Shown here in pieces: positions 47,229 through 60,387 of a stretch of DNA of 64,000 bases. The stretch's first letter is position 1. Each line of letters begins with the position of its first letter. Position numbers and translations under genes: made by a program. The DNA lies in the NCBI GenBank assembly GCA_022264855.1, contig JABYQU010000018.1:434001-498000 (forward strand), given 5' to 3'. Below the pieces are notes generated by a model. The model was given only the letters and a program-made list of their open reading frames with translations, was not told where the DNA came from and made no database searches. The stretch comes from Lenzites betulinus. Taxonomy: Eukaryota > Basidiomycota > Agaricomycetes > Polyporales > Polyporaceae.

Positions 47229-48006
47229 TCATGATGCGGGTTTGCCGTTGGACGGGGTCCCCTCCTCGTCGTCTTCGTCGTCTTCATCATCATCGTCGAG
47301 GTCGTCCGCGGAAGGCACCGCGGCGGAGTTCGCTGCGCCAGCAGCTACCGCAGAGATGGGTTGTGGGGGAACAATGTCCCTACAATAACACTCATCTTAA
47401 ACACCCAAGTTCCGCGCATGAATAGCCAAACGGGCAAGAGAGCTTACCATTTGATCTGGAAGCGGGTAACCCGGGGCTTCTGGTTGATATCGCGCACCAG
47501 ACGTTCAAAGCGGATAGGCTCGGGCAGCGCCTCCTTCATCTCCTCGTTGTCGTACTCCGTGTTCTGGTAGTAGCCCACGCGCACGAACTCTTGTTCGTTA
47601 TAAGAGCCGGTGAGGATGAGCGCCGCCACACCCAGCACGTCTTCTGGCGGAATCTTGGACGGGTTCGGGGCTTGGCCCTCAAATTCGAACGCATTCACAC
47701 CCACAGGGACAGGTCCGACCAGACAATCGTCGAGTTCTTGATCGAGCTCTTCATTGCCGGGGGAGGCGACGTAGATGAGTCGCCACTCCAAATCTGGCCG
47801 CGCCAGCTCAGCAAACAGTGTAAGTCGCAGGGCATGGCGAGGCGTACCTTCTGGTAGCGGTGCGATGCACTCGAAAGTGACCCGAAAATGGTATGGGTCG
47901 AGGAAGCGGGCAGGGTTGTTGAGGAATTCCACATTCTGTATACAGCTCAGAGACATGATTCAAGAAGCTGCATAGCCGAGCATACCCTGATCGTCACTAT
48001 AGACAT
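47229..48006 (-). CDS. ASF1: histone chaperone ASF1
   Basis: It binds the H3-H4 dimer and hands it to CAF-1 and HIRA during nucleosome assembly; it is nuclear. Four exons give about 209 aa. Exon 1 is MSIVTIR (ATG at 48006, GTATGC donor). It joins to NVEFLNNPARFLDPYHFRVT, then ECIAPLPE, a GTACGC intron, and DLEWRLIYVASPGNEELDQE. The Asf1 core continues with LDDCLVGPVPVGVNAFEFEG, PNPSKIPPEDVLGVAALILT, EFVRVGYYQNTEY, and RDINQKPRVTRFQIKW, all characteristic. The last exon encodes IVPPQPISAVAAGAANSA and an Asp/Glu tail (DDLDDDDEDDEDDEEG) ending KPAS, stop at 47229. The acidic tail is shorter than in budding yeast. The upstream ATG of a different frame near 47956 is a decoy. Confidence 0.95.
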
Positions 48007-48814
48007 GTTTTAAACCACGCGGGGAGGAGGACGGCGAGCGCGGAGCGAGAGAGGCGGAGCGACGGTGCGAAGGCAAAGGACAGGCTGTGGCATGGCGCGC
48101 GACGCCTCCAAGACACTGCGAACGCGTCGGGTCACAGACGCGTCACCCGCCGTTATGCGCTGTCACGTCACCTAAGTATGACGGCGTGTTTGGCGTGGCG
48201 ACGTCGCGTCCCGATTCCTCCGCAACCATCATGCAAATCCGTGACCCTGTGTTTTACCAGCCGTTTTACCGCTCTCTCGTTTGAATGGGTCGTTAATCAG
48301 GGCAATTACTCATGAGGTAATGTACCTATCGAAGCACAAGAGGCGTCCGGCTGCGAACCGAGCGCAAAGGTCCCTTTGCAGAGGACAGCCCGAAAGATAT
48401 GTACTCACTAGTCCTCGGTGATTTCGTCTCGTTAGCAGCGTGGCTTTTGGCCCCGGTGAGTACTGATTTATCAATGCTAGTCATCAGACCCTGATTGAGC
48501 GGGGCCTAATAACAGCGGCAGTCCTGAACACCGGCCCATGTTGCCAGATGCAGCAATCGGATGCTATGGGCGCGATGTTTCGTCTCGTGCTAGCTAGATT
48601 TGAGATCATGCCGTTCGCTTGTCACTGACATGTGTATGGAGGAGAAGCGTTCCGTGCCTGGCTAGACCACGCCAACGTAACGTCGTCCCCGCATTACCTC
48701 AGACGAGCTATCTTATGAAATCCCACGCATTGACCCTTCGGCCCCTCTATGTTCTTGTAGCGGGCTGTTCATCCTGCCTTCATTGGTTTCCCCCTGACAT
48801 CCCCCAGTGTTCAC
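48007..48814. other. divergent spacer between ASF1 and P450
   Basis: This is the upstream region of both genes. No coding frame of note and no clear TATA box are seen. Confidence 0.5.
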
Positions 48815-50885
48815 ATGGCGAATCTCCTTGGGACACCGATCAGTATTCTGGACCTCGGCGTGGTTTGTTTCACTCTCCTGACATTCGTATACATACGCCG
48901 ACGGTCCCGGCTACCGCTTCCCCCTGGCCCTCCCGGACTTCCGCTCATTGGCAACACTTTTGATTTCCCCGCACTACAGCCATGGGTAGCACATCGCGAC
49001 TTTTCGCTTCAGTATGGTGAGTTGGCAACATTGGCGATCAGGAGAAATGGCTCGGGCTCACATACCTGTTCCGACTCCGATAGGCGACGTAGTAGCTTTG
49101 CATGCCCTCGGCCAAACCCTCATCGTGCTCAACTCTGTGACCGCTGCCACTGACCTCTTGGACAAACGCTCTGCGATATACTCGGATCGCCCCGATTCGA
49201 TCATAACATGCCTGTAAGCGCGTCTCCTGATACACATAGTATCACTCAAGCTGTAACTGCGTAGAATCGGGTGGGACTGGAATCTCGGGCTTAAACGTTA
49301 CGACGACAGCTGGCGGCGCGTCCGCCGCATGTTCTGGAAGTACTTCCAGCCGAGCGTAGTGACAAAGTTCCAGCACGTACAACAGCATGAAGCACGCCTG
49401 TCCCTCGGACGCCTGCTCGACAGTAAGGATGACCTAGATAAGCAACTTAAGCTGTAAGGACGCCTCGTTCAGTGCATCCCTGACTTTCGAAACTCATTGG
49501 ACGTGAAACAGAGGGCTGTCCAAGACGATCCTGACGGCCGTGCACGGGCTCCCTGGCGAGGAAGCGACAACGCGCTTCGTCGATATCCTGAAAGCGGCCG
49601 AGGATGGTATCGCGGAAGCGTTCACTCAGGGACAGCACCTCGTCGAGTACCTTCCGTGGCTCCAGTACGTCCCTGGGTGGGTTCCTGGCACCGGGTGGCA
49701 GCGTAAGGTGGTGAGATGGACTAAGCAAGTTGCCGCGCTACGGGATGCGCCGTTTGACGCTGCTTGGGATGCGCGAGTGAGTATTTTTGGCCCCTGGTGG
49801 GTGAGTGTAGTGGTCTGATAAGCGGATTTATAGCGGCGCGGGGTCATGAAGCCGTCCGTCTTGAGCGAGCTTATGGAGCAGATGCCTCAAAAGAATGACA
49901 AGGAAGCTGCGGAATACCTCACAGAGATCAAGGAAACAACCGCGGTTGCTTATGGAGGTACGTTCACGCACGAGGTCTACGGATATTGCTGATATCGTAT
50001 CTTTGGGGGGAAATAGCGGGAACCGATACTGTGCGCATTTTCCCTCCACTGCTAAAATGGCGCAGATACTGACAGTGTTTGTAGACTGCTGCCACACTCG
50101 TCGCCTTTGTTTGCGCCATGATCCTCTACCCTGACGTGCAGAAACGTGCTCAGGCGGAGCTGGACGCAGTCGTGGGTCAAGACAGGCTGCCCGAGCAGAC
50201 CGACCGAGCCGCACTACCCTACGTCTGGGCGATCGTGAAGGAACTGCTGCGATGGCACAACGTTGCTCCCCTCGGCGTGCCCCATCGTTGCATGGAGGAG
50301 GATGTATATCGGGGTTGGCGTATCCCAAAGGGTTCAGTAGTCATGGCGAACGCATGGTAGGTCTTATCTGGCCTCAGCGGGACGTTGAGATTTAATCCGT
50401 CGTGATACAGGGCGATGTTGCACGACCCGGAAGTCTACCCTGAGCCGGAAGAGTTCCGCCCGGAACGCTTCTTGAACAAGGGCGAGACTGACGAGGACGT
50501 CCTCGATCCCACGAGCGTTATGTTCGGCTTCGGGAGGAGGTGCGCATACTGTCTCAAACTCAGTATCACCACCTCTTATCATAGACTTGTGTCTTAGAAT
50601 CTGTCCCGGGAAACGCTTCGCTGAAGACACGTTGTTCATCAACGCCGCATCCATACTGCACGTGTTCAACATCCTCCCGGCCTTGGACGAGCACGGGAAC
50701 CCGATCCCCGTCACGGCGAAGATGACGTCCGGGCTGCTCTCGTGAGTTCCATTCCAATCGAGAAGCAGACTACTCGAGTACTCACGTCGGACGGTCGGTG
50801 CTACAGGTACCAGGAGGAGTTTAAATACTCCTTCAAGCCGAGATTCAAGGGCGCTGAGGCTCTCATCCGAGGGGACGTGCTGTGA
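48815..50885 (+). CDS. cytochrome P450 monooxygenase, copy 1 (OrdA-like group)
   Basis: This is an ER-anchored heme-thiolate monooxygenase; its substrate is unknown. The start ATG at 48815 gives a membrane anchor (ISILDLGVVCFTLLTFVYI), basic stop-transfer RRRSR and the Pro hinge LPLPPGPPGLPLIGN. Further exons give GDVVALHALGQTLIVLNSVT, IGWDWNLGLKRYDDSWRRVR, LSKTILTAVHGLPGEEATTR and RGVMKPSVLSELMEQMPQKN. The I-helix oxygen-binding motif is AGTDTT, formed across two introns. The K-helix E-x-x-R is in IVKELLRWHNVAPLGVPHR, then PERFLNKGET, and the heme Cys in FGFGRRICPGKRFAED (F-x-x-G-x-R-x-C-x-G). The C-terminus is FKGAEALIRGDVL, stop at 50885. About 510 aa in roughly nine exons, all key residues present. 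Related fungal genes are often annotated O-methylsterigmatocystin oxidoreductase by similarity, which does not prove that activity. Confidence 0.92.
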
Positions 50886-51420
50886 ATATTGCTTTTATCG
50901 ACAGCGACATTGTTAACAATCACCGGAACATCTGTCTCTCATTGCGTTTCTCTGGTGTGAATGTAAGTCATGCAAGCCCCGATGTCGTTCTGCATAGTTC
51001 TGGAGAAAACTAACCGCTTGTCCCGCCGAACGCAGACTTTGTGTCAGTAGTACAATATGCGCGAGACGATATAATCGCGCTACGTAGGGTATATCATGCT
51101 ATAGCTATCGTCTGAATGCACGTCACTCTTTTGCCATCTTACATGACTAGTAAGTACTGCGGGTGAACGCAGTACCAGCGCAGATACTATGGGAGCTCGA
51201 GGTCGTAAGCACGGAAGCATTTAGTGCGATTGCGCGTGTGGGAGCAAGAAACTCGGGGACATCGATGTTCGCAGGCGGCAGGTATAAGTGAGCAAAACGA
51301 GGGAGTGATAAAGAATGTGGTATGCGCGCGCCGCGCCTAGGCGCGACGCGTCTGAACAAACGTACAGGCACACTAGATACAGTATGGTAGTAGCATACCC
51401 AAAATTTTGCGGAACGGTAT
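50886..51420. other. spacer between tail-to-tail P450 genes
   Basis: The two P450 genes end facing each other, 535 bp apart. No gene and no obvious repeat are seen between them. Confidence 0.6.
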
Positions 51421-53524
51421 TCAAGCTGTGTTCCCCCGTTCACCCCGAATAAGCTCCTCGGCAGCTGCAGACCTAGGCTTGATCGAGTACTTGAATTCCT
51501 CCTGATACCTGTCACGTCACAGCGGCGTCAGCACCCGTCCACACGCGACAACGAGCATACACTGCACTCACGAGAGGAATCCAGACGTCATCGTCGACTC
51601 GACGGGAATCGGCTTCCCGCGTTCGTCCAGCGCCGGGAGGATGTTGAACACGTGCAGGACGGATGCCATGTTGATGAACAGCGAGTCTTCCGCAAAGTGT
51701 CTCCCGGGGCAGATTCTGCATGGTGTGTATCACTCAGTACACGAACACGCACTCCTCAGTCAACTCAAAATGGCCGACATACCTCCTCCCAAAGCCGAAT
51801 GCAACAATGGTGGGATCGAGAACGTCTGAGTTCGGGTCGAGGAAGCGCTCCGGGCGGAAGGCCTCCGGCTCAGGGTACATCTCCGGGTCGTGCAAGATCG
51901 ACCTGCACAGCGACACTCCGGGATGAGCTTGAGAGACCAGGATCACACATCACAAGCCGAGACGCACCAGGCATTGACCACGACGATCGCGCCTTTCGGG
52001 ATCCGCCATCCGCGGTACACGTCCTCCTCCATGCAGCGATGCGAGACGCCCATGGGGCCGACGGTGTGCCAGCGTAGGAGCTCCTTCACCATCGCGTTGA
52101 GGTACGGGAGCGCGGCGCGGTCGGCGTGCTCGGGCATCCTGTCCGGGCCGATGACGGCGTCGAGCTCTGCCTGGGCGCGCTTCTGGACCTCCGGGAAGAG
52201 GATCATGGCGCAGAAGAAGGCGACAAGCGTTGCGGCAGTCTGTGGCGGGATGTTAGTGTTCATTCGGTATCCGTGTGAACGGGGGGAAGGACCGTGTCTG
52301 CTCCGGCTGAAGAATCGAAGAGAGGACGTCAGAGATCAGACGGCATCCCGTATTTTGCGATCAACGTACCTCCGAAAGCGACTGCGGTTGTTTCTTTGAT
52401 GTCCTTCAGCTGCTCCTGGGCGCCCTTGGCGCCCTTCGGCAGCATATTCTCCAGCAGCTCGCTCAAAATCGATGTCTTCATGACTCCACGGCGCTGCAGA
52501 CACGTCTCTCAGCACAGGCCACCACACCTCGCGCATGCAAGCACAAGACTTACCCGTGCATCCCAGGCCGCATCAAACAGCTCGTCGCGGATTACGCTCG
52601 ACTGTCCGCGCCATTCGATGACCCGTTTTTGCCATCCGGTGCCGGGCATCCAGCTCGGCACGTGTTGAAGCCACGGCATGAACTCGACGAGGAACGCGCC
52701 GGGCGTGAACGCCTCCGCGACGCCCTCCTCGGACGCAGTCAGCATGTCGACGTAGTGGGACGTTGCTTCCTCGCTCGGGATCCCGTGCACGGTCGTGAGA
52801 ATTGTTTTGGTGAGCGCGCTGTGGGCGTGCCTCCACATCAGCATCGCGAACGCGCAGAGAAGACTGGGCAGCCTACAGCTTGATGCTCCCGTCCAGGTCG
52901 CTTTGGTTGTCAAGCAGACGTTCAAGGGACTGGCGCGCTTCGTGCTGCTGTTCTTGCTGAAACTTTGTCACGGCACCGGGCTGGAAGTGCTTCCAGAACA
53001 TGCGGCGGACGTTCCGCCAGCTGTTATCGTACCGCTTGAACGCGAGGTTCCAGTCCCATCCGATACTTCAGGGTTACCGTCAGACACGACACACATATGA
53101 GGGTCGTATCTGCAGGAAACATACAGTACAGCCAAGGTCGACTCCGGACGGTCGGAGTAGATGCCGGAGCGCTTGTCGAAGAGGTCTTCGGCCGCAGCCA
53201 GCGAGCTGAGAACAACGACGGTCTGTCCGAAGGCTTGCAAGGCCATCACATCACCTATAGATGGGAGATATGATCGTCAGCTACGTGTTTCCTCGTTCCA
53301 CTCATGAAGGGTGCCGCCTCACCGTATTTGTACGCGAGCTCGCGATACACCAGCCACGATTGCGTCACCGGAATGTCAAGTGCATTCCCCAAGAGTGGAA
53401 GGCCAGGAGGACCAGGAGGTATCGGGATGCGGGATCGTTTCCGCAGGGCAAGGAATACGATGAGAGCGAAAGATACCGCAGCGATATCCAGGACGCTGAT
53501 TGAAGTTCCAGCGATGAGTGCCAT
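51421..53524 (-). CDS. cytochrome P450 monooxygenase, copy 2 (OrdA-like group)
   Basis: This is a paralogue of the P450 at 48815-50885, in opposite orientation with the same exon pattern. The start ATG at 53524 gives the anchor (ISVLDIAAVSFALIVFLAL), RKRSR and IPIPPGPPGLPLLGN. Then DVMALQAFGQTVVVLSSLAA, the exon with RYDNSWRNVRRMFWKHFQPG, LTKTILTTVHGIPSEEATSH, MPWLQHVPSWMPGTGWQKRV, and RGVMKTSILSELLENMLPKG. The I-helix motif is AGADTT (Ala instead of the Thr in copy 1), TAATLVAFFCAMILFPEVQK follows, the E-x-x-R is in MVKELLRWHTVGPMGVSHR, and the heme region is FGFGRR then ICPGRHFAED across an intron. The C-terminus is EELIRGERGNTA, stop at 51421. All catalytic residues are present. TATA-like sequence lies about 85 bp upstream. 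Substrate unknown. Confidence 0.92.
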
Positions 53525-53603
53525 GTGAGTATAAGTTAGGTCTGTTCAGAATGAGTGTCGAGGGGTGGGCATGGGATCACGTCGAAGGAGGGCATCTGGC
53601 CCC

Positions 53604-53613
53604 TACATATACC
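53604..53613 (-). promoter_or_regulatory. TATA-like element of P450 copy 2
   Basis: Minus-strand GGTATATGTA lies about 80-90 bp upstream of the copy 2 start codon. Confidence 0.35.
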
Positions 53614-55553
53614 TCCCTGATAAGTCGTATTCTGGGTCAAACGGCGGTTGTGGCATCCCTGAGGATTATCCAGGGTCCTTACTATGCGGTATCAGGATCG
53701 GGTTGACTGGAACCTTCAAGGTTTCGGCCTACCCTGCATAAAATCTGCGCTACCCACTGGCTACTTGCTGGGTGGTCTCTTGGCAACACCGTCTGTTTAA
53801 ATCATAGCGTATGCACTCCGATCCCGATACCGACACACACGCCGACCCGAGGCCGAATGAGTGAGCGAGTACAAAGGAGTGAGCGTCAAGTGAGTATGAG
53901 GAGAGGACGGACGCCTTCGCCGTGCTCCAGCATGGGTGTGGCGGTCGGCATCACGGCGCGCTTGCCTCCCATCACGCGTCGAAGTCTAGAATCTAGATCT
54001 GTGGGCGCCCTCTGAGAGCTACTTGACCTTGGACCACCATCACGACCATGTACAGTCATACACCTCCCCCTGCGGGGCTTCCCTCGACGCTGTAGGCTGG
54101 AATTCTCGCTTTCTGGGAAACGTTGGCGTGATGATATAGAAAGGTATATGAATGTATCAATGTGGGGTTTTGGATTCGGTCTTGGGTTTCGGTCGGAGGT
54201 CTGTTTCAATTTCGATATCTTTTGCGGTGTGTACTCAGGGTCAACTGGTTCCTAGACTCTAGAGAGACTCAGGGGACAGGGTGGTTGTCAGCCTGGACAG
54301 TTACCAGTGATGAAGATTTGACACCCCTGCCCGACCTGCCGCCGCAAGTACCGGTGGGCCGCGAGCACTCAATATGGTAAGATTGCGAGGTGGGGTTGTA
54401 GCTTACAACGCTCCAAAAAGTCGTAAGGTGTGAATGCGGACGGCACATGAGCCAATGGGTGCGTCGTAATCTGCTTCGTCTCAATTGATCCAGGCTTATG
54501 AACCTTTTGGGACTTATATCAAAGGTGTTATCGTAGTGGCTCGTCATAGTACCGCCTTGAGCCCTCAACAGTCCTACGAACGTTGTCTCGTCAAATTAAC
54601 ACTTGCAGTGTGCAGTCGCCAGTCATCAACATTCGAAGCATGTTCATTCTCCTCAAGAAAATACTATTAGACCGCCCCATTGTGGGCATTAGATTGGCAG
54701 AGACAGTCATTCAGTCTCCCCCAGTAGGCATATGAAGGTGAGACTTCAGAGGAGGAAGGTCGATCATACCAGCGCATCTACTAGTACTACTACCATGGCA
54801 GAGCGAATCAGCACTGAGCAAGACTGAGCAGCCCTCCGGATAATTTCCTGCTGGCTCTATTATATCTGGCGAGCTGATGCAATTCCTAATCGCCCTCGCT
54901 CTTGTTCCATCAAGACCGCCATGCATTCAATTGCAATGTCCCCAAGACGTTGCAGATACGCGCTCCCACTTGAACAGGTTGTTTCCTCCCGCCGGACTCT
55001 ACCTCCAGACGTCCTCCACGCGGACCACACGTTCTCGTGACCCCGGTGTTAATTGCTTGCAGTCAGACTTCCTCCCGAAGTCGCGAAGCGGCAAGCCGTT
55101 ATAGCCGTGCAATCAGCACCACTTCCGAAACACATCTTCTCCGCTACGCTCATGACCTTCCGATGACCGACTCCCTCCATCTGCGGCTCTCCGACACACA
55201 GAAGATCACTCTCCTGGCCGTGGGTAAGAATAGCCTTGCGCTCATGACCTACATCCTGCCCAGCAGACCGTTGATGCACGCGCGGTCACCTGACGGTGCG
55301 CCAGCCGGTCCGTTCAATGCTGTATTGACGACTCGCCTTAGGATGCCGTACTGTACATCTCGACAAGCTCCCCAACTGTGTCTCGACGGGGCGCGGGGAA
55401 AACGTAATCGCCCACCTACGGACCGCTCAACACTACCTCCGAAGATCGTCCGGCTCGTAGTGCCTGACAGCTCTAGGTCACCAGGACGTTGCTCCTCCTT
55501 CTGCTCTTACTTAGGCCGCCGCCAGCGGGACGCGCAGAAGCGATGCCAGGGCA

Positions 55554-55561
55554 TATAAAAG
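55554..55561 (+). promoter_or_regulatory. TATA box of the GH115 gene
   Basis: TATAAAAG lies about 56-63 bp upstream of the chosen ATG at 55617. This position fits a short 5' leader and supports that start over earlier frames. Confidence 0.5.
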
Positions 55562-55616
55562 AGTGGTCGTGTATGGCGCTGCTCAACTTCCGCACCTCTG
55601 TCAACGCGTTCTCGCC

Positions 55617-58600
55617 ATGACACCCCCCACGGGCCGCCGTTGTGCAGGCTTGGCCACCGTCGCGCTTGGCTTACTTGCTTTTGCAGGTAGCGTCCTCGCC
55701 ATCGGCCAGTCCACCTGTGTCGCGTTCAAGTCCGCACCTTCGACGTTCCCCATCGTCAACAACCGACAGGCCTCACCCATCCTGCTCTCGTCCGACGAAT
55801 GGCCCGGAGTTCAGCGTGCGGCGACGGACTTCGCGTCCGACATCCAACAGGTGACGGGCGTGAAGCCCACCCTGAGAAACGTCACCAGTACGACTAGCGC
55901 GACCTTGGGCACGAACGCGATCATCGTGGGCACGCTCGGGAAGTCGGCACTCATCGACGAGATAGTGAACAGGACGAAGCTCGACGTGTCCTCCATCCAA
56001 GGAAAATGGGAGGCCTTTATGGCTAAAGAGGTTGCGAATCCGCTCCCTGGTGTTAAGAGTGCATATGTGATAGTTGGATCGGACAAGCGAGGGACGATAT
56101 TCGCGCTGTACGACCACTCTGAGCAATTTGGTCAGTCAAGCTATCTTCATATTCATTGCAATATTTGCTCACAGTGGGGATCTTTCAAGGTGTTTCCCCT
56201 TGGTACTGGTACGCATCAGTAGTAGTACATTTGCCGCGAATGTTTTAACACACTCCGCAACGTAGGTGGGCCGATGTCCCAACGACCAAGCATAACGATG
56301 TATTCGTTCAATCTTCTGGTTGCTCGCACGGATCTCCTACAGTCCAGTACCGCGCTATCTTCTTGAACGACGAGCAGCCCGCTCTGCAGAACTGGGCCAT
56401 GGAAAAGTTCACCAATGGGACCGGTGCCGCACTCACAGGCTCGCCGTTCAACCACTTCTTCTACACAAAACTGTAAGTTACTTGTTCGCGTGCTTTGTGT
56501 GCGTGACGTTTACGCGTACCATAGGTTTGAGTTGATCCTCCGCCTCAAGGGCAACCACCTCTGGCCGGCACAATGGAGCAGGTACGCCCACTTCATTCGC
56601 GCCCACAGTGTGCTCCATATTGATATTTCGTCTGCGTAGCGCGTTCGGCGTAGATGATGTCCAGAACCAAGCTCTCGCCGACTGGTACGGGATCGTCATG
56701 GGCACGAGCCACGAGGAGCCCATGATGCGCTCCATCCCCGTCGAATGGAACCTTTTCGGCACGGGCGCGTGGGACTACAGCAGCAACGCGCAGAACATCT
56801 ACCCCTTCTGGGTCGAGGGAGCGAAGCGTGCAGAGCCGTTCGAGAACATGTGGACAGTAGGCATGCGCGGAAACGGGGATCGTGAGTTACTTGACTTGCA
56901 GTGGAAGGAACTGGGGGTGACTTATGTGATGTTACAGTTCCGCTTGAGTCTTCGGGGGACAACATCGCGTTGTTGGAGAAAGTCGTCGCCGACCAACGCC
57001 AGATCTTGATGGGCGTATACAACACCACAGACGTGACAAACATTCCGCAAGTCTGGACGCTCTGTATGTCCGAGTATACTTCGTTTTTACGAGTTTTGGG
57101 CTGATATTGTGCATGCGTGCTCACAGACAAGGAAGTGGAGGGATACTATGATGAGGGTCTGCAGGTACCCGAAGATATCACCCTTATGTGGACTGACGAC
57201 AAGTACGTCTACGGGTATTCAACGTGTCGATGCGGATCCTCACTATGATACAGCTGGGGCAATGTCCGTCGTAACCCTCTCCCAAGCGAGCGCAACAGGA
57301 CAGGTGGAGCAGGTGTTTACTACCACGTGAGTTATCTTCCATGACGATGGTCAGTTCTAGCGTTGATCTCTCAATGCGTAGGTCGACTACGTCGGAGACC
57401 CGAGAGACTACAAGTGGATCACCGTACGTCCATATCATTCTCTTACATAATGCTTCGACTCGATATATAATTTCAATATACAGAGCAGCCAAATCGAAAA
57501 GGTGCATATAGAAGCATTTTCGATCTGCGCATCATACTGACCCGGAACGCGCGCAGACCTTTGAGCAAATGTCACTCGCTGTCGCACGCGACGCAGTGAA
57601 GATCTGGGTCCTCAACGTCGGCGACATGAAGCCCTACGAGATGCACACCGAGTGGTTCCTCACCCTCGCTTACGACGCTTCACTCTGGACGCCCTCTAAC
57701 TACCAGAGCTTCGTCACACAGTGGGCGCAGCGCGAGTTTGACCTCTCTGCGAAGGACGCCGACACTGTCGCCAACCTCATCCACAACGTGACGCGCCACA
57801 ACATGCGCCGCAAGCCGGAGCTGCTCAACGCGACGACTTACAGCCTCATCAACTATCGCGAGTACGTATCCTGCGTCTATCCCACTGTTCTACACCCCAG
57901 CAGTTTACGCTGACGCGGAATGCAGAGCGGACAATGTTGTGGCAGAACTGCAGAGCATGGTCGCGGTGTCGACGCAGCTGTACAACAAACTCCCGACCGA
58001 CGCACAGGCTGCGTTCTTCCAGCTTGTGCACCACCCGATTCTGGCTACCAACACGCTCACGTCCATGTGGGTTGCCTCGGGCCAGAACATCCTGCGTGCG
58101 TCGCAGGCGCGACTCAGCGCGAATGACTTGGCAAACCAGGTCGAGACCCTCTTCACGCAGGATGCAGCCTTAGAGAAGGATTACCACAGTTTGTTGGATG
58201 GTGCGTATCTTCTTCCGCACATACACGCTGAGCGGCAGCTGATGAGTTACTTGCAGGAAAATGGTATGAGACAGCATAGGTTGTTGGTAAATGCTAGTCG
58301 CAAGTGCTGACATACGTCTAGGGACCATATGATGGACCAAACCCACGTTATGTACTACTACTGGCAGCAACCTATGACCAACACGTACGTGAACTCCCTA
58401 ATGTATCTATATGCTCTCGCTAACAGCTCACTTTCAGGATGCCCATGATCACGAAGGTTCAACCGTCGAAGCAGGCACTGGCTGGCGCAATGCGTATTGT
58501 CCCCGAAGGTTCGATGGGCGCATGGTGAGTTCCCTTTCGGCCCCTATCTTCACCATTCCTGGCACTCATAGGTACGACGTTAGGCCCGGAGACAATCAGT

Positions 58601-59728
58601 TCAACTGCGCGTTGGGCTACGGCTGCGGAAACCCCGCACTTACCATCGACCCCTTCGTCCCCGCTGGAAACCGCTTCGTCGACGTCGGCGCTGGAGGGCC
58701 AACGCCCTTCACGTTCACCGTAACGAGCAACGCGTCGTGGGTGAAGATCTCGCCCTCAAAGGGCTCCATCTCGCCGAGCTCCCCAGAGCAGCGCGTCTTC
58801 CTCTCCGTCGACTGGACCAAGGTATCGGGCGTAGAGACCGCGACAATCACATTCACTGCCACGCCGCAGGGCCAGCCGCAGCTAGTGGTCCCTGCGACGT
58901 TGACGGCCAACCATACTGTCGTTCCTTCAAGCTTCAAGGGTATATTAGATTCCTCCCGCTAGACTACTGCCGGTTGTACTGACGTCCGTCCACGGCGTAG
59001 GCTTTGTAGAAGGCGATGGCGGCGTCTCCATCGAGGCGGCTCATGCATCGAGGAACACCACTGTGAACGGCATTACTTGGACCGAGCTTCCTGGGCACGG
59101 ACGCACCCTCTCGGCTGTCACTCCCTGGCCCCGCGGCGGCAACGAACTCAACTTCACCGCAGGCAGCGGCCCCAGCATGTACGTGCTCCTGATTTCCACG
59201 TCATTTCTTCCGTATTCTAACTTTGTCTGCTTCATAGTGAGTACGACTTCTTCCTGTTCAACACCAACAGCCAAGGCGGGAACGTCACCGTGACCGCCCT
59301 CGTCTCGCCCTCGCTCAACACGCTCGGAGACGACCGTCCGCTCGGCCTCGGGTTCCAGATCGACGACGGCGCGCCCGCGACGAACTACTTTGTGCCTGCG
59401 TCTGTGCCAGGCCAGGTCCCTACGCCGTGGAACGGGAATGACGGTTGGGTTGCCAACAGCATTATCTCCGTCCCGGTCGTGCTCCCCGTGCAGCCTGGCG
59501 CGCATACGCTTAAGGTAAGAGTCTGTGGATGGATGAGCTTCCAATGGCTTGGACTAACACATGTCGTGTGTAGGTGTGGATGATCGAACCTACGGTTATC
59601 CTTCAAAAGATTATCATCGGTGCGTCTTTCGCATCATCCCGCCATCTTGTTATATTGAACGAAATTGATCAGACACGGGCGGAGTCCGGCCGAGCTACTT
59701 GGGTCCGCCGGAGAGTATCTTCGTGTGA
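55617..59728 (+). CDS. secreted GH115 xylan alpha-1,2-glucuronidase
   Basis: It removes (4-O-methyl)glucuronic acid side chains from xylan outside the cell. The start ATG at 55617 opens a signal peptide (ATVALGLLAFAGSVLA). The N-terminal domain has ILLSSDEWPGVQRAATDFAS and IIVGTLGKSALIDEIVNRTK. The catalytic barrel follows: SAYVIVGSDKRGTIFALYDH, SPTVQYRAIFLNDEQPALQN, LRLKGNHLWPAQWSS, GIVMGTSHEEPMMRSIPVEW, FENMWTVGMRGNGD, GYYDEGLQVPEDITLMWTDD, YHVDYVGDPRDYKWI, KIWVLNVGDMKPYEMHTEWF. The helical part has QALAGAMRIVPEGSMGAW and the C-terminal domain TNASWVKISPSKGSIS-like beta repeats, ending GPPESIFV, stop at 59728. About 1,000 aa over more than a dozen exons, the normal GH115 length. No truncation seen. 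A TATA box lies about 60 bp upstream. Confidence 0.92.
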
Positions 59729-60387
59729 TTTTGGTCTCCAACACGGCGAGAACGCCATGTATACTATCATGTAACGCTCTGTTGCTCACATGTTTCACCG
59801 CACTCTATATTTCAAGGGAATCTCATAAATGTACATTGCTTCGAACACTCACGCGTGCGGCGTTCGAAGCTGAGAGTCGTGAGAACCTCCAGAGACCGTC
59901 CGCAAAGCATTGAGCCGCATTCACATGCTCTCAGAAGTCAGTTCAGCATTGCCGTTTAGAATCAAATCGCCAATGCACAAGCACAGACAGTTCTCTAGTC
60001 TTAATGTTGAGATGCATATGGTCGGCTGCTTTCTTCTAAGGGATCCGGGTGTTATTCCGGCAATAGTACTCGGGTAGCTTGACCTTACACACGCCCTTAT
60101 GGCGCACGCGGCTCGAGGCTGAGCAGAACATCAGCTTATCGCAGGAGCGAGGGGCAACTGAATGCGATCAGAGCAGTGCACCATGAGAACTTGGCGTTCA
60201 GTATCACGTCGAACTAAATGGGGATATACCACGTGGAACAGAGTCCGAAGAAGTCGGATTCGCTTCTTGCTTCCCGACCGCAACCTGCAGCCCACGGCGT
60301 GGGTGTTCAGTTTGGTCTCTGGGTCCGATTGCTGCTCCGTTCATACCCACAGCTAGGCAACACTGATTACTTCTGGCTACTTTTGCC
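59729..60387. other. spacer between GH115 and MPP6-like gene
   Basis: This is 3' flank and promoter sequence, with no gene seen. Confidence 0.55.

Larger units (their letters stand above)
53525..55616. other. 2.1 kb spacer between P450 copy 2 and GH115
   Basis: No coding region is recognised. It holds upstream sequences of both flanking genes, with TATA-like elements at 53604-53613 (minus) and 55554-55561 (plus). Confidence 0.5.

Noticed and set aside
48815..59728. P450 pair with GH115 as a natural-product gene cluster
   Set aside because: No terpene cyclase, polyketide or peptide synthase, or other core enzyme lies in the window; proximity alone is not enough.
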